Shown: positions 5,200-7,037 of the stretch, one piece after another
Position numbering within the stretch: position 1 is the stretch's first letter
Layout of the letters: every line of letters starts with the position of its first letter
NCBI GenBank assembly: GCA_003225595.1
Contig: QIAR01000163.1
Location: 1 to 7,037 of the forward strand
Source of the DNA: Acidobacteriota bacterium
Lineage (GTDB): Bacteria; Acidobacteriota; Terriglobia; Terriglobales; Acidobacteriaceae
Direction: 5' to 3'
Length of the DNA: 7,037 bases
Notes under the pieces: generated by a model
Told to the model about the DNA's origin: nothing
Seen by the model: only the letters and a program-made list of their open reading frames with translations
The model's database searches: none
Position numbers and translations under genes: made by a program

Positions 5200-6402
5200 G
5201 TGCTGCGCAAGAATCGCCTCTTCACTCCCGGCCCCACGCCATTGCTGCCTGCGGCGCAGACTGCCATGGCTTCGTTCGCCATGCACCACCGCACCGCCGA
5301 CTTCCGCGCCCTTTTTTCCCGCGTGCTGGCGGACATGAAAGACTTTATCGGGACAAAGAACGACGTCCTCGTGCTGGCTTGCTCCGGCACTGGCGCGATG
5401 GAGGCTTCGGTCTCCAACCTGACCTCGCCCGGCGACAAGGTGCTGGTGCTCACCGCCGGGAAATTCGGCGAGCGTTGGCGCGACCTGGCCAAGGCTTTCG
5501 GCTGCACAGTGGAAGTGATCAGCGCGCCCTATGGCGAGACTTTTTCCCTCGACGAAATCCGCCACAAGCTCACCTCCGACGTGCGCGCAGTCTATGTGCA
5601 GTCCACGGAAAGCTCGACCGGCGCGCGGCACGATGTGAAGGGAATCGCCAAGCTGGTGCGGGCCGCAGGCGACGACACACTGCTGGTGGTCGACGCCATC
5701 ACTGGCCTTGGCACAACGCATTTTGACGTGGACGGTTGGGGTATCGATATCATCATCGGAGGCTCGCAAAAAGCGCTGATGATTCCTCCGGGCCTCGCCT
5801 ATTGCGCTGTCAGCGAGCGGGCATGGAAGCTTATGGCGACAACGACGTCACCGCGCTACTACTTCGATCTGCGCATAGAACGCAAAGCGGCAGCCAAAGG
5901 GGAATCGGCATTCACACCGGCGACGTCTTTGTTCGCGGCACTGGCTGCGGCGCTCGATTACATCCGCGAACTGGGCAACGGTGATCTGGTCGCGGGTCGT
6001 GAAGCTTTGGTGAATAACGCCGAACTCGCGGCCCAGATGACGCGTGCCGGTGCGCAGGCGCTGGGATTGAAATTGTTCTCGCCTTCTTGTCCCGCCGCAG
6101 CGCTGACCGCGATCCAGTCGCCTGCTGGATTCGATTCAGGCGCAATCGTCAAGGAATTCCGCGAATCATTTGGCGCAGTCGTGGCCAATGGGCAGGGTGA
6201 GATGAAGGGCAAGTTATTCCGTATCGCGCATCTGGGCTACTACGATTATCTCGACACGATAGGAGTGTTGGCTGCACTTGAGCACGTGCTGGCCAATGTC
6301 ACTTCGAAGCCGGCGGAGTACGGACTTGCGGTGGGGGCGGCACAGGAAGTCTATGCCCGCCACTTACAGAGAGAAAGCGCGTCCGCAGTTGCGCAGCGCT
6401 AA
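5200..6402 (+). CDS. Class V PLP-dependent aminotransferase (alanine/serine-glyoxylate aminotransferase-like)
   Basis: The 400-residue protein is a complete fold-type I enzyme. It opens with LFTPGPTPL (7-15) and MHHRT (28-32), the substrate-site signatures of the AGXT/SGAT subgroup. SGTGAMEA (62-69) binds the PLP phosphate, VDAITGLG (164-171) carries Asp165 that contacts the pyridine nitrogen, and Lys191 in GGSQKALMIPPGL (187-199) forms the Schiff base. FRIAHLG (340-346) supplies Arg341, which should hold the substrate carboxylate. Relatives include alanine-glyoxylate, serine-glyoxylate, ureidoglycine-glyoxylate and phosphoserine-type transaminases; the amino donor cannot be fixed from sequence. 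It could serve serine/glycine metabolism, but no such neighbour is visible. Start is GTG at 5200, nine bases after TAAGGA. The last codons and TAA lie within the first head motif of the repeat array at 6386. Confidence 0.93.
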   Translation: MLRKNRLFTPGPTPLLPAAQTAMASFAMHHRTADFRALFSRVLADMKDFIGTKNDVLVLACSGTGAMEASVSNLTSPGDKVLVLTAGKFGERWRDLAKAFGCTVEVISAPYGETFSLDEIRHKLTSDVRAVYVQSTESSTGARHDVKGIAKLVRAAGDDTLLVVDAITGLGTTHFDVDGWGIDIIIGGSQKALMIPPGLAYCAVSERAWKLMATTTSPRYYFDLRIERKAAAKGESAFTPATSLFAALAAALDYIRELGNGDLVAGREALVNNAELAAQMTRAGAQALGLKLFSPSCPAAALTAIQSPAGFDSGAIVKEFRESFGAVVANGQGEMKGKLFRIAHLGYYDYLDTIGVLAALEHVLANVTSKPAEYGLAVGAAQEVYARHLQRESASAVAQR

Positions 6403-6720
6403 TGCCGATGCAGTAAAGCAGCGCTAATGTCAGTACGAATCACGTAGGCCCAGACGCCCTCGTCTGGGCGGCCGAGCCCCGCTCGGCTACTCGATGCTCT
6501 CGATGGCGCCCCCGCATCCTCAGTAAAGCAGCGCTAATGCCAGTACGAATCACGTAGGCCCAGACGCCCTCGTCTGGGCGGCCGAGCCCCGCTCGGCTAC
6601 TCGGTGTTCTCAATGGCGCCCCTCTCCCAGACGCCCTCGTCTGGGCGGCCGAGCCCCGCTCGGCTACTTCCGCTCGATGCTCCTAATGACACCCTGCCTC
6701 CCAGTAGCGCAGGGCTAATC
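6386..6720. repeat. 110-bp repeat array with twin hairpins after the aminotransferase gene
   Basis: Unit 1 (6411-6520) and unit 2 (6521-6625) match at 98 of the first 102 bases. A third unit (6626 to about 6701) lacks the head and leader. Each unit has hairpin A, CCCAGACG with CGTCTGGG around CCCT (6449-6468, 6559-6578, 6626-6645), and hairpin B, GCCGAGC with GCTCGGC around CCC (6471-6487, 6581-6597, 6648-6664), two bases apart. The head motif CAGTNNNGCAGSGCTAAT occurs at 6386, 6411, 6521 and 6702; the first one contains the TAA stop of the aminotransferase gene. Hairpin B is identical in stem to the element between panB and panC. Between 6721 and 6813 I see only a short GGCC/GGCC palindrome (6739-6751) and the candidate promoter. 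Confidence 0.95.
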
Positions 6721-6760
6721 CACAACAATTTTGTCTCTGGCCCAAAAGGCCGAACCCGTC

Positions 6761-6766
6761 TAAAAT
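6761..6766 (+). promoter_or_regulatory. Candidate -10 box of the right-edge exported-protein gene
   Basis: TAAAAT matches TATAAT at five of six positions and lies 48 bases before the ATG at 6814. The hexamer 17 bases upstream (TGGCCC, 6738-6743) is a poor -35 box; TTGTCT (6731-6736) is better but too far away at 24 bases. Confidence 0.25.
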
Positions 6767-6813
6767 TCCTTGCTGTAACCTTTCAGCTTCACAACACAGA
6801 TTTTGGGGCGTAT

Positions 6814-7037
6814 ATGCGAATTACAAGAAGTTCGTGTCTGGTGGTCATTCTCTTGTGCGGTCTGAGCCGCGCCGATTTCAAGTACACACAGCAGAGCAAA
6901 ATTACCGGCGGGACGCTGCTGAGCATGACCAAGACACTCGGCGCTTTCAGCAAGAACGCCCGCCAGATGACCGATCCACAAGTTTCGACCATGATGCTGA
7001 AGGGCAACCGGCTGCGGGACGAGCACGCCGACGGCAC
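6814..7037 (+). CDS. Exported protein of unknown function, N-terminal part, runs off the right edge
   Basis: An open frame of 74 complete codons runs from the ATG at 6814 to the window end. It begins MRITRSSCLVVILLCGLSRA, a signal peptide with two Arg residues, a hydrophobic core and a likely cut after Ser-Arg-Ala (residue 20). The Cys residues at 8 and 15 do not sit in a clear lipobox. The mature part starts DFKYTQQSKITGGTLLSMTK, polar and probably beta-rich. I recall similar exported hypothetical proteins in Acidobacteriota but know no function. GGGG (6805-6808), five bases before the ATG, is a plausible weak ribosome site. Antisense frames over the same span have no recognisable features. 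Confidence 0.75.
   Translation, partial: MRITRSSCLVVILLCGLSRADFKYTQQSKITGGTLLSMTKTLGAFSKNARQMTDPQVSTMMLKGNRLRDEHADG

Noticed and set aside
5167..5769. 200-codon minus-strand frame over the aminotransferase
   Set aside because: It is antisense to a gene with all class V aminotransferase motifs; high G+C codon use keeps the opposite frame open.
6738..6753. Sigma-54 promoter (TGGCCC start)
   Set aside because: The GC dinucleotide required about ten bases downstream in a TTGC-type box is absent, and the match is only part of a short GGCC palindrome.
6760..7026. Minus-strand open frame at the right edge
   Set aside because: It is antisense to the frame that starts at 6814 with a signal peptide; it has no signal or domain of its own.

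Overview
The window looks like chromosomal DNA of a soil-type Acidobacteriota bacterium (class Terriglobia, Koribacter/Sulfotelmatobacter-like). The reasons are moderately high G+C, a deoxynucleoside kinase followed by panB and panC, secreted proteins of kinds common in that phylum, and intergenic spaces filled with palindromic repeats. The taxonomic call is from memory of such genomes, not from a database search.

Layout, left to right. A polysaccharide deacetylase gene runs off the left edge on the minus strand. Diverging from it is a plus-strand run of three genes: a deoxynucleoside kinase (501-1166), panB (1396-2286) and panC (2411-3256). PanB and PanC carry out two steps of pantothenate (vitamin B5) and hence coenzyme A synthesis: ketopantoate formation, and condensation of pantoate with beta-alanine. 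panE/ilvC and panD are not in the window. A 3-methyladenine DNA glycosylase gene (minus strand, about 3516-4133) converges on panC. Diverging from the glycosylase is a gene for a small exported glycine-zipper protein (4263-4847). After a 352-base gap comes a class V PLP-dependent aminotransferase (5200-6402). The right edge cuts a gene for a small exported protein of unknown function (from 6814).

The intergenic DNA is the most unusual part. There are: (a) a twin-hairpin element between panB and panC (2314-2355); (b) a six-copy 36/39-bp tandem array whose first unit contains the panC stop codon (3251-3468); (c) a 104-bp near-palindromic, MITE-like element (5020-5123); and (d) a 110-bp repeat array after the aminotransferase (6386-6720), built around the same twin hairpin as (a), with a head motif that also contains the stop codon of the preceding gene. 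A weaker inverted repeat lies between the kinase gene and panB. Elements (a), (b) and (d) share a leader resembling CGTGTAGG and a G/C-rich first hairpin, so they may belong to one family of REP/BIME-like sequences.

No tRNA, rRNA, CRISPR array, transposase, toxin-antitoxin pair or defence gene is visible. The coding content is ordinary housekeeping plus two poorly characterised exported proteins. I find no evidence of a new multi-gene system; the repeat family is the best candidate for something undescribed.
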